The position numbers were made by a program, and so were the translations under genes. A stretch of DNA of 40,735 nucleotides from Actinomycetota bacterium (lineage in GTDB: Bacteria > Actinomycetota > Acidimicrobiia > Spongiisociales > UBA5794): assembly GCA_013151445.1 (NCBI GenBank), contig JAADIG010000031.1, positions 1 through 40,735 on the forward strand, read 5' to 3'. The stretch's first letter is position 1; every line of letters begins with the position of its first letter. The notes below the pieces were generated by a model. That model was not told the DNA's origin, did no database searches, and saw nothing but the letters and a program-made list of their open reading frames with translations. This document shows, piece after piece, positions 31,715-39,923 of this stretch.

Positions 31715-32941
31715 ATGATCGGTAGCGACATGGAGCGACGGTTTGCGGACCTGTTCGGATCTCTGGGAGAGATCGGGGGGAGTCCCGTTTCCGGATATGA
31801 CCGTCTGATTTTCAACCCTGCGGAGCTGGCTGCCCGCCGGTGGTTCCGTGACCAGGCGCAACGGCTCAACCTCGATGTTCAAACCGACGGCAACACAAAC
31901 ATGTGGGCGTGGTGGGGTCGCGAAAGATCAGGTGCCATCGGTACCGGGAGCCACTTGGACTCCGTGGTCAAGGGTGGAGCGTTCGATGGCGCACTTGGCG
32001 TTGTTGCGGCTTTCGTGGCGGTCGAGCATCTGCAACAAACGTATCCGGAGCCGCTGGCGCCCATCGCCATCATCGCCTTCGCCGGCGAAGAGGGTGCCCG
32101 GTTCGGACTTCCGACTCTGGGGTCCCGTCTGTTGAGTGGGGCGGTAAATCCGCAGGACGTACTTGCCCGGACGGATTCTCGGGGAACAACCTTCGGTGAT
32201 GCCATGGTCGCGGCCGGATTCGATCCAGATACGATCGGTCCGGACACTGGACGGATGGCCCAGTTGTCGTGTTACGTGGAGCTGCACGTGGAACAGGGTC
32301 GCGGTCTTGTTGACCAGGGAGCGGCGGTGGGTGTCATCAGTGACGTGTGGCCACACGGACGCTACCGCATCGAACTTACCGGAATCGCAGATCACGCTGG
32401 TGCGGCGACCATGGACGGTCGCGCGGACCCGATGCTCGTGCTCGCCGAATGGATCCGTGCTGCCGAGGAGGCGGGCGGCGACCGAGTCCGTACCACCGTG
32501 GGTCGGGTCGTGGTCGCTCCGAACTCGACAAACACAATCGCCAGCGGCGTATCGGCGTGGTTGGATGCACGAGGTGCCGTGGCGGAGGAGGTTGATGCAG
32601 CGGTTGCTGCGATTCGCGAGATAACAACAAATCGAGCAGCGGACCGAAACGTTGGTATGGGTTTCCAAGAGGAATCGTGGTCGCCTGCCGTCGTGTTCGA
32701 CAGTGGCCTGTCGGAACGTACCCAAAGTGTGCTGGCCCGCCTCGGCCACGAGTCGCTTCCTCTGGCGACCGCAGCAGGCCATGATGCGGCCGTCCTTGGG
32801 TTGCAAATACCGAGCGCGATGCTGCATGTGCGCAACCCAACTGGCGTGAGCCACGCACCACAGGAGCACGCCTCCCACGAGGACTGTGTCGCCGGGGTGG
32901 AGGCCCTAGCCGCCGTCCTGGAGGAGCTGGCATGTCGTTAG
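31715..32941 (+). CDS. M20-family amidohydrolase of the hut locus (allantoate/N-carbamoyl amidohydrolase-like)
   Basis: The 408-residue zinc hydrolase has the M20 (allantoate amidohydrolase/L-N-carbamoylase) pattern. Metal ligands are in TGSHLDSV, FDGALGVVAA, AGEEGARFGLP, ELHVEQG and HAPQEHAS; the lid domain shows GIADHAGAATMDGRADPM. The usual substrates are N-carbamoyl amino acids or allantoate. Here it overlaps hutF by ten bases and lies in a hut cluster that lacks hutG. Cleavage of N-formylglutamate to glutamate and formate is therefore the best inference. The start is ATG 31715, or 31730; neither has a clear Shine-Dalgarno. Confidence 0.9.
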   Translation: MIGSDMERRFADLFGSLGEIGGSPVSGYDRLIFNPAELAARRWFRDQAQRLNLDVQTDGNTNMWAWWGRERSGAIGTGSHLDSVVKGGAFDGALGVVAAFVAVEHLQQTYPEPLAPIAIIAFAGEEGARFGLPTLGSRLLSGAVNPQDVLARTDSRGTTFGDAMVAAGFDPDTIGPDTGRMAQLSCYVELHVEQGRGLVDQGAAVGVISDVWPHGRYRIELTGIADHAGAATMDGRADPMLVLAEWIRAAEEAGGDRVRTTVGRVVVAPNSTNTIASGVSAWLDARGAVAEEVDAAVAAIREITTNRAADRNVGMGFQEESWSPAVVFDSGLSERTQSVLARLGHESLPLATAAGHDAAVLGLQIPSAMLHVRNPTGVSHAPQEHASHEDCVAGVEALAAVLEELACR

Positions 32942-34260
32942 GCGCTTTGTGGGTGCGCACGGCGTGGCTCGGCGAACCTCATACAGACGTCCGCATCGTC
33001 ATGAGTGGTGGCCGCATCACAGAGATCCAAACTGGTGTTGGTCCCCAAGCGGATGATGTGGTTCGCAATGGTCTTGCGATCCCGGGGCTGGTAAACGCAC
33101 ATTCCCACGCGTTTCATCGGATGTTGCGAGGTAGGAGCTACGACGGCATCGGTTCGTTCTGGAGCTGGCAACGCGAAATGTACCGACTCGCCGAATGCCT
33201 CACGCCGCAGAGCTACGAACGGGTTGCAACCGCGGTGTTCACCGAGATGGTCCTTGCGGGCATTACCACGGTTGGCGAGTTCCACTACATCCACCATGAT
33301 GCGGACGGGACCCCCTATGCCGACCGCAATGCGATGGGCGAGGCTCTCGTGACGGCCGCCGCCGCAAGCGGAATACGTCTCACCTTGATCGACGTCTGTT
33401 ACCTACGCGGGTGGTTCGACCGCCCGGTGAGTGGTGTGCAACGCCGCTTTAGTGACGGTTCGGTCGGTGCGTGGCGAGACCGCATTGCCGGTCTACAGGC
33501 CTCCGCCACGGTTCGCCATGCGGTCGCCATCCATAGTGTTCGTGCAGTGGCCGAACATGACATCACGTCCGTGGCGTCGTTCGCCCGTTCACGTGCGATG
33601 CCTCTCCACGCCCACGTTTCCGAACAGCCGCGTGAGAACGCGGCCTGTATCGAGCACACCGGCCTCACCCCGACTGCCCTCCTCGCCAGAGCCGGTGCGA
33701 TCGGAAACCTCTTCACGGCGGTGCATGCAACTCACCTCGAAACCGACGACCTTGCGACTCTGGGCGCCGGGGGAGTGACCGCTTGCATGTGTCCCACAAC
33801 AGAACGGGATCTTGGAGACGGCATTGGCCCGTCCACCGAGTTGATCGCCGCGGGTGTTGCGATCGCTGTCGGCAGCGACTCCCAAGCGACGATCGACATT
33901 CTGGAAGAGATGCGACTTGTTGAACTGCATGAACGCCTTGTTACGAACCGACGTGGTTCACATTCCACCGCGGATCTGCTCCGTATGGGTACGGAGAATG
34001 GTGCTCGCAGCCTCGGCTGGCCGGATACCGGACGGATCGAGGTCGGTGCCCTCGCTGACATCACGGTGGTCTCGATGGAATCAGTGCGCACAACTGGTGA
34101 CCCTCGCAACGTGGCTAGCCGGGCGGTCTTCTCTGCAACGGCCGCCGACGTAACGGACACCATCGTTGGTGGCGAGGCAGTGGTGCTTGACGGGAACCAT
34201 GTCCGCCACGGAGACGGAGTGGCGCTGGCACGAGAAGCTCAGGCGCTGGTAGCCGAGTAG
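32932..34260 (+). CDS. hutF: Formiminoglutamate deiminase
   Basis: The 442-residue amidohydrolase-superfamily enzyme deaminates N-formimino-L-glutamate to N-formyl-L-glutamate and ammonia. Zn-site motifs are GLVNAHSHAFHR (HxH), GEFHYIHH, HAHVSEQPRE and VGSDSQ (metal Asp), and the C-terminal MGTENGARSLGWPDTGRIEV is characteristic. Its presence defines the five-step hut route, which needs a formylglutamate-cleaving enzyme next. It starts inside the preceding amidohydrolase gene (10-base overlap) and its 3' end overlaps that of hutI on the other strand by 22 bases. Confidence 0.94.
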   Translation: MSLGALWVRTAWLGEPHTDVRIVMSGGRITEIQTGVGPQADDVVRNGLAIPGLVNAHSHAFHRMLRGRSYDGIGSFWSWQREMYRLAECLTPQSYERVATAVFTEMVLAGITTVGEFHYIHHDADGTPYADRNAMGEALVTAAAASGIRLTLIDVCYLRGWFDRPVSGVQRRFSDGSVGAWRDRIAGLQASATVRHAVAIHSVRAVAEHDITSVASFARSRAMPLHAHVSEQPRENAACIEHTGLTPTALLARAGAIGNLFTAVHATHLETDDLATLGAGGVTACMCPTTERDLGDGIGPSTELIAAGVAIAVGSDSQATIDILEEMRLVELHERLVTNRRGSHSTADLLRMGTENGARSLGWPDTGRIEVGALADITVVSMESVRTTGDPRNVASRAVFSATAADVTDTIVGGEAVVLDGNHVRHGDGVALAREAQALVAE

Positions 34261-35531
34261 ACAACTCGGCCGTCCTTGACCACATGCGCCACGTGGGAAG
34301 CGCCGAAGCGATTGATGACGAGACCGTGAGTCGGTACGTTCCACACGACAAGGTCGGCCCGCATCCCGGGGGCGATAGTTCCACGGTCGTGCCCGAGGCC
34401 AAGTGAGTGGGCGGCGTTGGCGGTTGCCATGTTCCAGACCTGAGCGTATGAAAGATGAAAGAACCTCATGGCGAGCTGCATAACGAGTTGCATCGACAGA
34501 CACGGAGACGAGCCCGGGTTGTAGTCGGTGGACAACGCCAGGGCGACCCCCGCATCCAACATTGCATGGACTCGTTCTGCGAGGTCGGGCTTGGATGGTT
34601 CGATCGTCCGTCCGTCGAGTAGTCCCGGGAAGATCTCGAGCATGTGGAGTGCCACGGTGGGAAGCACGACTCCCACAGTGTCAGAGGCGGCGAGTGCGGC
34701 GATGCCCGCGTCGGAGATGTAGTCGAGATGGTCCGCGGAACCCGCACCGAGTTCCGCGGCGAGCGCGGCGCCGGCGATGTCCCCGGTTTGGTCCGCGTGG
34801 AGTCGCATGCGAAACCCAAGCATGAGGGCCGCGGCGCCAATCGCACGGGTCTCGGGAACGGTGAAACCCACGGGGTCGCAGAAAACGTCGCACCAGTCAG
34901 CCAGGAGGCGAGCCTCGGGAAGCGTTGCGATTATTTGATCAACAAAGTTCCGCCGATCGGTTTCTGCGGGAACGACGTGGGCTCCAAGGTAGGTGCGTTC
35001 GATCGATACGGGATGGTCGAGGTTTGCGAGTACGCGCAACAGCCGAAGCTCTTGGTCTCGAGACAGCCCGTACCCACTCTTTGCCTCGATGGTTGTTGTG
35101 CCGAGCGCAAGCATCGTATCGAGGTCGGCGAGTGCGCGGAATGTCAGTTCCGCATCCGAGGCGGACCGAGTCATGGCGACGGTACTGTTGATGCCTCCGC
35201 CAAGATGCGACACAGCAAGCGAGGCACCGGTCACGATCGCCTCGTACTCGGCGTCCCGGGCGCCTCCATGGACCAGATGGGTGTGCGGGTCGATGAGGCC
35301 GGCGGATACCACCTTGCCGCTGACATCCACTGTGACACTTGAGGTGAACTGGCGGGCAATGTCCTCGTGAGGTCCGATGCCAACGATTCGGTCAGACTCG
35401 ATCGCTAGGGAGGCGAAAGGAGTGACGACGAGTCGGTCCAGGGCCTCGTTCCGTAGCGGTCCCACATGCGGCGGAGATGAAACGACCTCACTGGCGCCAG
35501 CCAGCAAGAGGTCGCACGAACGAACTTTCAT
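34239..35531 (-). CDS. hutI: Imidazolonepropionase
   Basis: The 430-residue metalloenzyme hydrolyses imidazolone propionate to N-formiminoglutamate. Motifs are GLIDPHTHLVHGGARDAEYE, TIEAKSGYGLSRDQELRLLR, LGAHVVPAE, RLHADQTGD (with metal His), GSADHLDYI and STDYNPGSSP. The C-terminus (GTIAPGMRADLVVWNVP) is typical. Its stop lies inside the 3' end of hutF, a 22-base convergent overlap. It starts at ATG 35531, about 50 bases from the pilin gene on the same strand. Confidence 0.96.
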   Translation of the reverse strand: MKVRSCDLLLAGASEVVSSPPHVGPLRNEALDRLVVTPFASLAIESDRIVGIGPHEDIARQFTSSVTVDVSGKVVSAGLIDPHTHLVHGGARDAEYEAIVTGASLAVSHLGGGINSTVAMTRSASDAELTFRALADLDTMLALGTTTIEAKSGYGLSRDQELRLLRVLANLDHPVSIERTYLGAHVVPAETDRRNFVDQIIATLPEARLLADWCDVFCDPVGFTVPETRAIGAAALMLGFRMRLHADQTGDIAGAALAAELGAGSADHLDYISDAGIAALAASDTVGVVLPTVALHMLEIFPGLLDGRTIEPSKPDLAERVHAMLDAGVALALSTDYNPGSSPCLSMQLVMQLAMRFFHLSYAQVWNMATANAAHSLGLGHDRGTIAPGMRADLVVWNVPTHGLVINRFGASHVAHVVKDGRVVYSATSA

Positions 35532-35578
35532 ATGACGGTCCTATGAGTCGTAGTCTCACTAGGTTACCGACGATGGCT

Positions 35579-35764
35579 TTAGGGGCGCCAGACGCTCTGC
35601 TCGGTGAGCGGTTCGATGTTCGAGAGGCTCTGTTCCCCGACGAACGTGATCGCAGCGACGGCGATCACTGCGATGAATGCCATGAGCAATGCGTATTCGA
35701 CGAGGCTTGCGCCCCGCTCGTTGGTCCCCGTGAATGCTTGCCAGCGTGCGATCAGGCCGATCAT
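35579..35764 (-). CDS. Flp-type type IV pilin
   Basis: The 61-residue prepilin is a Flp/Fap pilin. The leader MIGLIARWQAFTGTNERG ends in Gly, then ASLVEYALLMAFIAVIAVAA with the conserved Glu at position 5 of the mature protein, so cleavage by a TadV-type prepilin peptidase is expected. A short polar tail follows. GGAGGAG five bases before ATG 35764 fixes this start. No tad or cpa assembly genes are nearby, so pilus machinery must be elsewhere. It is divergent from the DivIVA-like gene, about 205 bases apart. Confidence 0.9.
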   Translation of the reverse strand: MIGLIARWQAFTGTNERGASLVEYALLMAFIAVIAVAAITFVGEQSLSNIEPLTEQSVWRP

Positions 35765-35889
35765 GGTGCTCCTCCGAGGTCCCCTTCCCATGGATCTTTC
35801 GACCGGACCGTGCTTTTGCGATGTTTCACTCAATCTACAGAGTGTTGTGTCGATGGACAATAGGTCGGTCGTCCCAATGAATATTCTGG

Positions 35890-35933
35890 TGTACGTACAT
35901 GGGTTGACTACCGAGAGTGGCGTCACGTATACT
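35890..35933 (+). promoter_or_regulatory. Strong promoter with adjacent palindrome before the DivIVA-like gene
   Basis: TTGACT (35904-35909) and TATACT (35928-35933), 18 bases apart, form a near-consensus vegetative promoter. Its start lies near 35940, about 30 bases before the GTG at 35971. The perfect ten-base palindrome TGTACGTACA at 35890-35899 ends five bases before the -35 box, a likely activator or repressor site that could also serve the divergent pilin gene. Confidence 0.7.
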
Positions 35934-35970
35934 CACAGTAGTGGTCGGCGAACCGTTGAAAGGTGCAAAC

Positions 35971-36639
35971 GTGTCCGAGATCACCGCCGAATCAATGGGG
36001 GATCAGTCCTTTGAACTCGTTCGCCGCGGATTTGATCCGGAGGCCGTGACCGAGTTCCTCAAACTGGCCTCGGAGCGGTTTGCGACACTGGAAGCCCGGA
36101 TCGAGGATCTCCAGGCATCCACCGGGCGGCTCGCCGATATCCAGGCGAAGGAAAACGCGCTCCGCACTGCGGTCCTTGCTGCTGGGAAGGCCAAAGATGG
36201 CGTCCTCGCAGCAGCGAATGAGCAAGCGGGTCGCATTGTCGCTGACGCACGTCGATCAGCGTTCAAGATGCTGAACGAAACCCGAGCAGGTGCCGATGAA
36301 CTGCTCGCGGAAACTACCTCGGAACGAGATGCGCTGGAGCGCGAGGTAAACCACCTCAAGGGGATTGTTCAACAGACGGTCTCCCTGCTCAAGGGAATGG
36401 CGGCCGGGGCGCTCGGCGATCTGGCCCAAGCGGACCGGCTCCTGGAATCAGCGGCGGAGGTTCCGGCCCCGGATGATGAGATAGCGGTCGACATCACGGT
36501 GGTAGCTGAGGAGTCGGCGGCACACCCCGTCAGCGACTTGGTCGAGCAGATGACAACGATGATGGACGGATCTGGAGACGCCTCGGCGCTTCCCGACGCA
36601 GTGGACAAACTCCTCGCTCAGCTCCGCAACGGCGCCTAG
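35971..36639 (+). CDS. DivIVA-like coiled-coil protein
   Basis: The 222-residue protein begins with a DivIVA-type N-terminal element FELVRRGFDPEAVTEFLKLA (residues 14-33). A coiled coil follows from about 34 to 145 (RFATLEARIEDLQASTGRLA, RIVADARRSAFKMLNETRAG), then a loose acidic tail. DivIVA proteins bind curved membrane at poles and septa and recruit growth and division machinery; short relatives also act as scaffolds. The GTG at 35971 is chosen because AAAGGT lies about seven bases upstream; ATG 35998 is an alternative. Divergence from a pilin gene suggests, but does not show, a role in polar placement. Confidence 0.75.
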   Translation: MSEITAESMGDQSFELVRRGFDPEAVTEFLKLASERFATLEARIEDLQASTGRLADIQAKENALRTAVLAAGKAKDGVLAAANEQAGRIVADARRSAFKMLNETRAGADELLAETTSERDALEREVNHLKGIVQQTVSLLKGMAAGALGDLAQADRLLESAAEVPAPDDEIAVDITVVAEESAAHPVSDLVEQMTTMMDGSGDASALPDAVDKLLAQLRNGA

Positions 36640-37601
36640 CGGTCCGCGACGGGTTCCGTCACGAGGTGACGGCGCAAGATCGACCATACCTCGGGTCGTG
36701 CCAGCTCGGTATCCATCGAACCCAGTGTCGTGAGGAATGCCGGCACCGCATTGCCGATGGCCATCGGGTTCGGCCGGGTGACCTTCATAACGTCTTCATC
36801 GGGGCGTAAAACCAGGACATCCGTCGTTGGCCACTTGTGATGAATCATCTCAAGTTCTGCCTCCAATGCCGACTTGCCGGCACGATCGAACATGGACTCG
36901 TAGAAGCGGGCCCCGGAACGTTTCGTTTCCGACGCGAGGGGGGCGATGACGATCACAAGATCGAGCGGGTCGGGATGAGCCAGGACCAGGTCAGCGCTAG
37001 TACCCGATGCGACGCCGCCGTCGACGTACCAGCGTCCATCGATCTCCACGGGGTCAAAGACCAATGGAACCGCACTCGAAGCTGCGACCGCCATCTTGAT
37101 CGGGACGTCTGGAAGGGCGGTAGTGCCGAACGGGGCGCGCTGACGAGTCTTGAGGTCGTAAGCAACGATGACGGTTGGTGCTTCCGGCCAGCCGTCCGCA
37201 GCATCTCCAATGCTGTCCTCGACCCACTCCACGAGGCCGTCGGTCCGGTAGATCCCGGGGCTTCCGAGGACGAGGGATAGATCGGGGCGATGTTTCAAGG
37301 CTGGCAGAATGCCGGACTTTATCCACCGTCCGAAGCCCCTCGGGCGGGCCTTGCGGTAGACCTTTGAGCGCAGACGATCGGTCATGGCGCTCTGCGTCCG
37401 GGATTCTCCGACGAACGTCTCTATGTCGAGTTGGCCGTGGCGGATCATCGCGGCGACAAACGAACCACACGACGTACCGATGATCACATCCGCTGACTTT
37501 GGACTCCAACCCGTCGCCATTTCCAGGGCGAGAAGCGTTCCAAAATGAAAGGAGGCGCCAGTAACACCGCCTCCGCCAAGCACAAGTCCGACTGAAACCA
37601 T
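36636..37601 (-). CDS. Patatin-like phospholipase
   Basis: The 321-residue enzyme has the patatin serine-Asp dyad. The oxyanion loop is LGGGGVTGASFHFG (residues 8-21), the nucleophile elbow is GTSCGS (near 42-47), and the catalytic Asp is in YVDGGVAS. SSAVPLVFDPVEI precedes the DGG, as in the family. These hydrolases release fatty acids from phospholipids or other acyl esters, at the cytoplasmic side when no signal peptide is present, as here. Its stop overlaps that of the DivIVA-like gene by four bases. It starts at ATG 37601. Confidence 0.9.
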   Translation of the reverse strand: MVSVGLVLGGGGVTGASFHFGTLLALEMATGWSPKSADVIIGTSCGSFVAAMIRHGQLDIETFVGESRTQSAMTDRLRSKVYRKARPRGFGRWIKSGILPALKHRPDLSLVLGSPGIYRTDGLVEWVEDSIGDAADGWPEAPTVIVAYDLKTRQRAPFGTTALPDVPIKMAVAASSAVPLVFDPVEIDGRWYVDGGVASGTSADLVLAHPDPLDLVIVIAPLASETKRSGARFYESMFDRAGKSALEAELEMIHHKWPTTDVLVLRPDEDVMKVTRPNPMAIGNAVPAFLTTLGSMDTELARPEVWSILRRHLVTEPVADR

Positions 37602-37712
37602 GGCATAAGGTTAAGCGCCCGGGACGTCATGTGCGTCGTATGCCACCGATTGGTGCCCGCGGGGGCCGTCAACCCTCGTTCCCGGGTGGCGCTGAGCGCT
37701 AACATGGAACCG

Positions 37713-38585
37713 ATGACACCACGGATCCACAAGCTCAACAAAACGGATTCTGTGGACGTAGCCCGGTTTCTTGTTACGGCGCAACGCGACCACGTGCGCC
37801 CCGTTCTCTCTGAGCACAAGGCCATCCGCGCTGGCACCCCTTCGGTGACCGAGTGGGTCATTGAGGTAGCGGGGGAGTGGGTGGCGTATTTCCAGGCAGC
37901 AGAACACTCTCCAGGGGTGTTTGACCTCGAAATCGTGACCCTCAGCGGGCGTGAACAGATCGTTTCTGTCGGTGTCGAAGAAGTGTGCGCTGCACTGCCG
38001 GGTTCGGTTCAGATCTGGGCCTGGACACCCGAACTCATGACCGCTCTCGACAAGGCTGGTGCCGTCGTGGAGAGGGCGTTGCTTGAAATGCAGGCATCAC
38101 TGCCACCGCGCCAATCGTTTGTTATGCCGGACGAATTCGAGCTGCGCGACTTCCGGGTCGCCGATCACGCCGAGGAACTGCGTGGTGTGATCAACCGCGC
38201 TTTTGCCGACCATCGCGAGGCGGGGGATCTCAGCCAGGCGGATCTGGCGGTCAAGTTCGGATTGCCGTGGTTCGTCGAGGATGACGTAATCGCCGCATGG
38301 CGTGGCGATCGGCTTGCGGGGATCTGCTGGACGAAACACGCAACACCCGACATCGGGGAGATATACATCATCGGTGTCGATCCGGACTTTGTCGGGTCTG
38401 GTCTTGGGAAGGCGCTCGTCTCGGAGGGCCTCCGGCACCAATACGACCGCTATCGGGTTACGACTGGCAGTCTCTGGACCGACGAGGACAACGAGCGTGC
38501 GGTTGGCATGTATCGATCGATGGGATTCAACGTCGTGTTTCGGAACTTCGCCTACGTATTTGCGTCGCCCGGACTTCCGACGTGA
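37713..38585 (+). CDS. mshD: Mycothiol synthase
   Basis: The 290-residue protein has two tandem GNAT modules as in MshD, which acetylates the cysteine of Cys-GlcN-Ins in the final step of mycothiol synthesis. The second half is diagnostic: INRAFADHREAG, LAGICWTKHATPDIGEIYII, GVDPDFVGSGLGKALVSEGL (acetyl-CoA loop), DEDNERAVGMYRSMGF. The first module is the degenerate one. A TAACAT (37700-37705) eight bases before ATG 37713 may be the -10 of a leaderless message; ATG 37704 is an alternative start. Mycothiol links to the window's ArsC and marks the actinobacterial origin. Confidence 0.85.
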   Translation: MTPRIHKLNKTDSVDVARFLVTAQRDHVRPVLSEHKAIRAGTPSVTEWVIEVAGEWVAYFQAAEHSPGVFDLEIVTLSGREQIVSVGVEEVCAALPGSVQIWAWTPELMTALDKAGAVVERALLEMQASLPPRQSFVMPDEFELRDFRVADHAEELRGVINRAFADHREAGDLSQADLAVKFGLPWFVEDDVIAAWRGDRLAGICWTKHATPDIGEIYIIGVDPDFVGSGLGKALVSEGLRHQYDRYRVTTGSLWTDEDNERAVGMYRSMGFNVVFRNFAYVFASPGLPT

Positions 38586-38590
38586 GATTC

Positions 38591-38632
38591 TGGCGTCCTA
38601 GCAAGACGTTATAGGTGGTCGTTTGGACGCCA
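38591..38632. repeat. Inverted repeat between mshD and the zinc-ribbon gene
   Basis: TGGCGTCC at 38591-38598 and GGACGCCA at 38625-38632 pair over eight bases, with a 26-base loop. The element lies between convergent 3' ends and may assist termination, although no T-run follows on either strand. Confidence 0.4.
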
Positions 38633-38661
38633 AAACAGGAGAATGTTTGATCTGTGGGGAG

Positions 38662-38868
38662 TTAACCGAAACTCCGGCTGCATGAACGACAGGACCGGTC
38701 GCCCTCGTTGGTTCCACCGCCGCACCATGGGCACGGGAGGTCGGCGTTCAGGAGTTCAGGTCGCCCGCTGTCAGGTCGGCCAGAAGGTCTTGTCATCATA
38801 CGCGGTCGACGCGATACTGCGGCGATCCCGCTTGCTACGACTGCCCCGGCAATGATTGTTTCAACCAC
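38662..38868 (-). CDS. Zinc-ribbon microprotein with N-terminal hydrophobic segment
   Basis: The 68-residue protein starts at a GTG (38868). The N-terminus IIAGAVVASGIAAV is a short hydrophobic stretch; a basic Arg/Pro spacer follows, and the end carries CPWCGGGTNEGDRSCRSCSR, two CxxC pairs about 13 residues apart, a classic rubredoxin-knuckle zinc ribbon. Small membrane-linked zinc ribbons of this form are common and uncharacterised. A palindrome (38658-38675) overlaps its stop. The weak start signal lowers confidence. It converges with mshD. Confidence 0.55.
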   Translation of the reverse strand: MVETIIAGAVVASGIAAVSRRPRMMTRPSGRPDSGRPELLNADLPCPWCGGGTNEGDRSCRSCSRSFG

Positions 38869-38952
38869 GGAGATGTTCCCTTTCCAACGGATACGGGAAG
38901 CCTAGGACGGTCCCCGAGCAACATAGGGTATTTCCGCGATCGAGTCGCGGGA

Positions 38953-39873
38953 TCACCCCACCGAGGCGCCGCTGACGGCTCGCTGAAGCTCGCTCACGAG
39001 CTGACTGTAAGCCGCCGGTGTTGCATGGGTCATCGACTCCGCTTCGAATACCAGGGCCATCCCCGTGTGGTAGACGATCCACCGATCAAGAGCGGCGTCG
39101 CTCATCGTTGTCCCGTAACCACCCATGAACGCTTCGGCGGCGACGGGTCCCAGGGTTGTGCCGATAAGCCAGACGGCCTTGGAGAGATCCCACTCGGGTG
39201 GTGCCAGCGTCGCCCACTGCCAGTTGACGAGCGTAATCTCACCGTCGTCGTCGACGAGGAAGTTTTTTGGCGACGGGTCGGTATGCGCTGCGCGGGGTTC
39301 GCTGGCGTGGGGCGGTGGGGTTTGGGCGGCCGCACGCAGCAGATCGACGCTCACGCCAACGCGGGAACGGTATCGCTCCAATCGCCGGAACGTTGACTGG
39401 AAGTCAACCTCGACCCACTCCTGATCAATGCCCCGTGAGAGGTTCGACATCTCTGCGGGTGCGGTGTCGTGAATGTTGCGAAGGATCTCCCCGGCCCTGC
39501 GCGCCAGCCCAGTGTTCTCGGGCAAAGTAGCGAGGTCCCAACGGCCAGTGTCGGCGATCATCGCCCAGTGGGTATCCCCTTCGATTCCGCGGTTCAGTAC
39601 CTTCGGGACCCCGAGACATCCATCCAAAGCATCGAGCGCGTGAGCCTCGCGCCGGTCACGGGCCGGAGTGCCGTAGATCTTGAGGATACGCGAGCCGGTC
39701 TCATCGTAGATCCGGTAAACCTGGTTTTTCCCCGCGCGATGTTCCCCCATAGTCAATCGCTGAAGCTGCGCTTCGCCAGCGAGTTGTTCTGCCACTCGTT
39801 GTGCATCCACCCTTGGTCCTAACGTTACGTTCCACCATTGTGTCACATCATCAGGATTGATGGGGACCGACAT
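38953..39873 (-). CDS. Aminoglycoside phosphotransferase-fold (APH) protein with altered active site
   Basis: The 306-residue protein has the APH/choline-kinase-like fold. An N-lobe strand pair carries NQVYRIYDETGSRILKIYG with its Lys. The catalytic loop AAHTDPSPKNFLVDDDGEI matches HxDxxxxN. Where the fold normally has a metal-binding Asp in DW(E/D), this protein reads ITLVNWQWA, so Asn replaces Asp. The C-lobe PPEWDLSKAVWLIGT fits. The substrate is unknown; resistance should not be assumed. I set the start at ATG 39873 (MSVPINPDD). It is divergent from thrS with 50 bases between. Confidence 0.78.
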   Translation of the reverse strand: MSVPINPDDVTQWWNVTLGPRVDAQRVAEQLAGEAQLQRLTMGEHRAGKNQVYRIYDETGSRILKIYGTPARDRREAHALDALDGCLGVPKVLNRGIEGDTHWAMIADTGRWDLATLPENTGLARRAGEILRNIHDTAPAEMSNLSRGIDQEWVEVDFQSTFRRLERYRSRVGVSVDLLRAAAQTPPPHASEPRAAHTDPSPKNFLVDDDGEITLVNWQWATLAPPEWDLSKAVWLIGTTLGPVAAEAFMGGYGTTMSDAALDRWIVYHTGMALVFEAESMTHATPAAYSQLVSELQRAVSGASVG

Positions 39874-39923
39874 GGACCGTGGGCGCGTTATCGTAGGGTC
39901 TCGCTTCGCAAAGGAAGACAGCA

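Noticed and set aside
34644-35342. A 232-codon open frame antisense to hutI
   Set aside because: hutI carries every family motif on the other strand; the antisense translation is Gly/Arg/Glu-rich and has no fold signature.
38658-38675. GGAGTT-N6-AACTCC hairpin as an intrinsic terminator
   Set aside because: It overlaps the stop codon of the zinc-ribbon gene and is not followed by a T-run, so it is reported only as a structural oddity.
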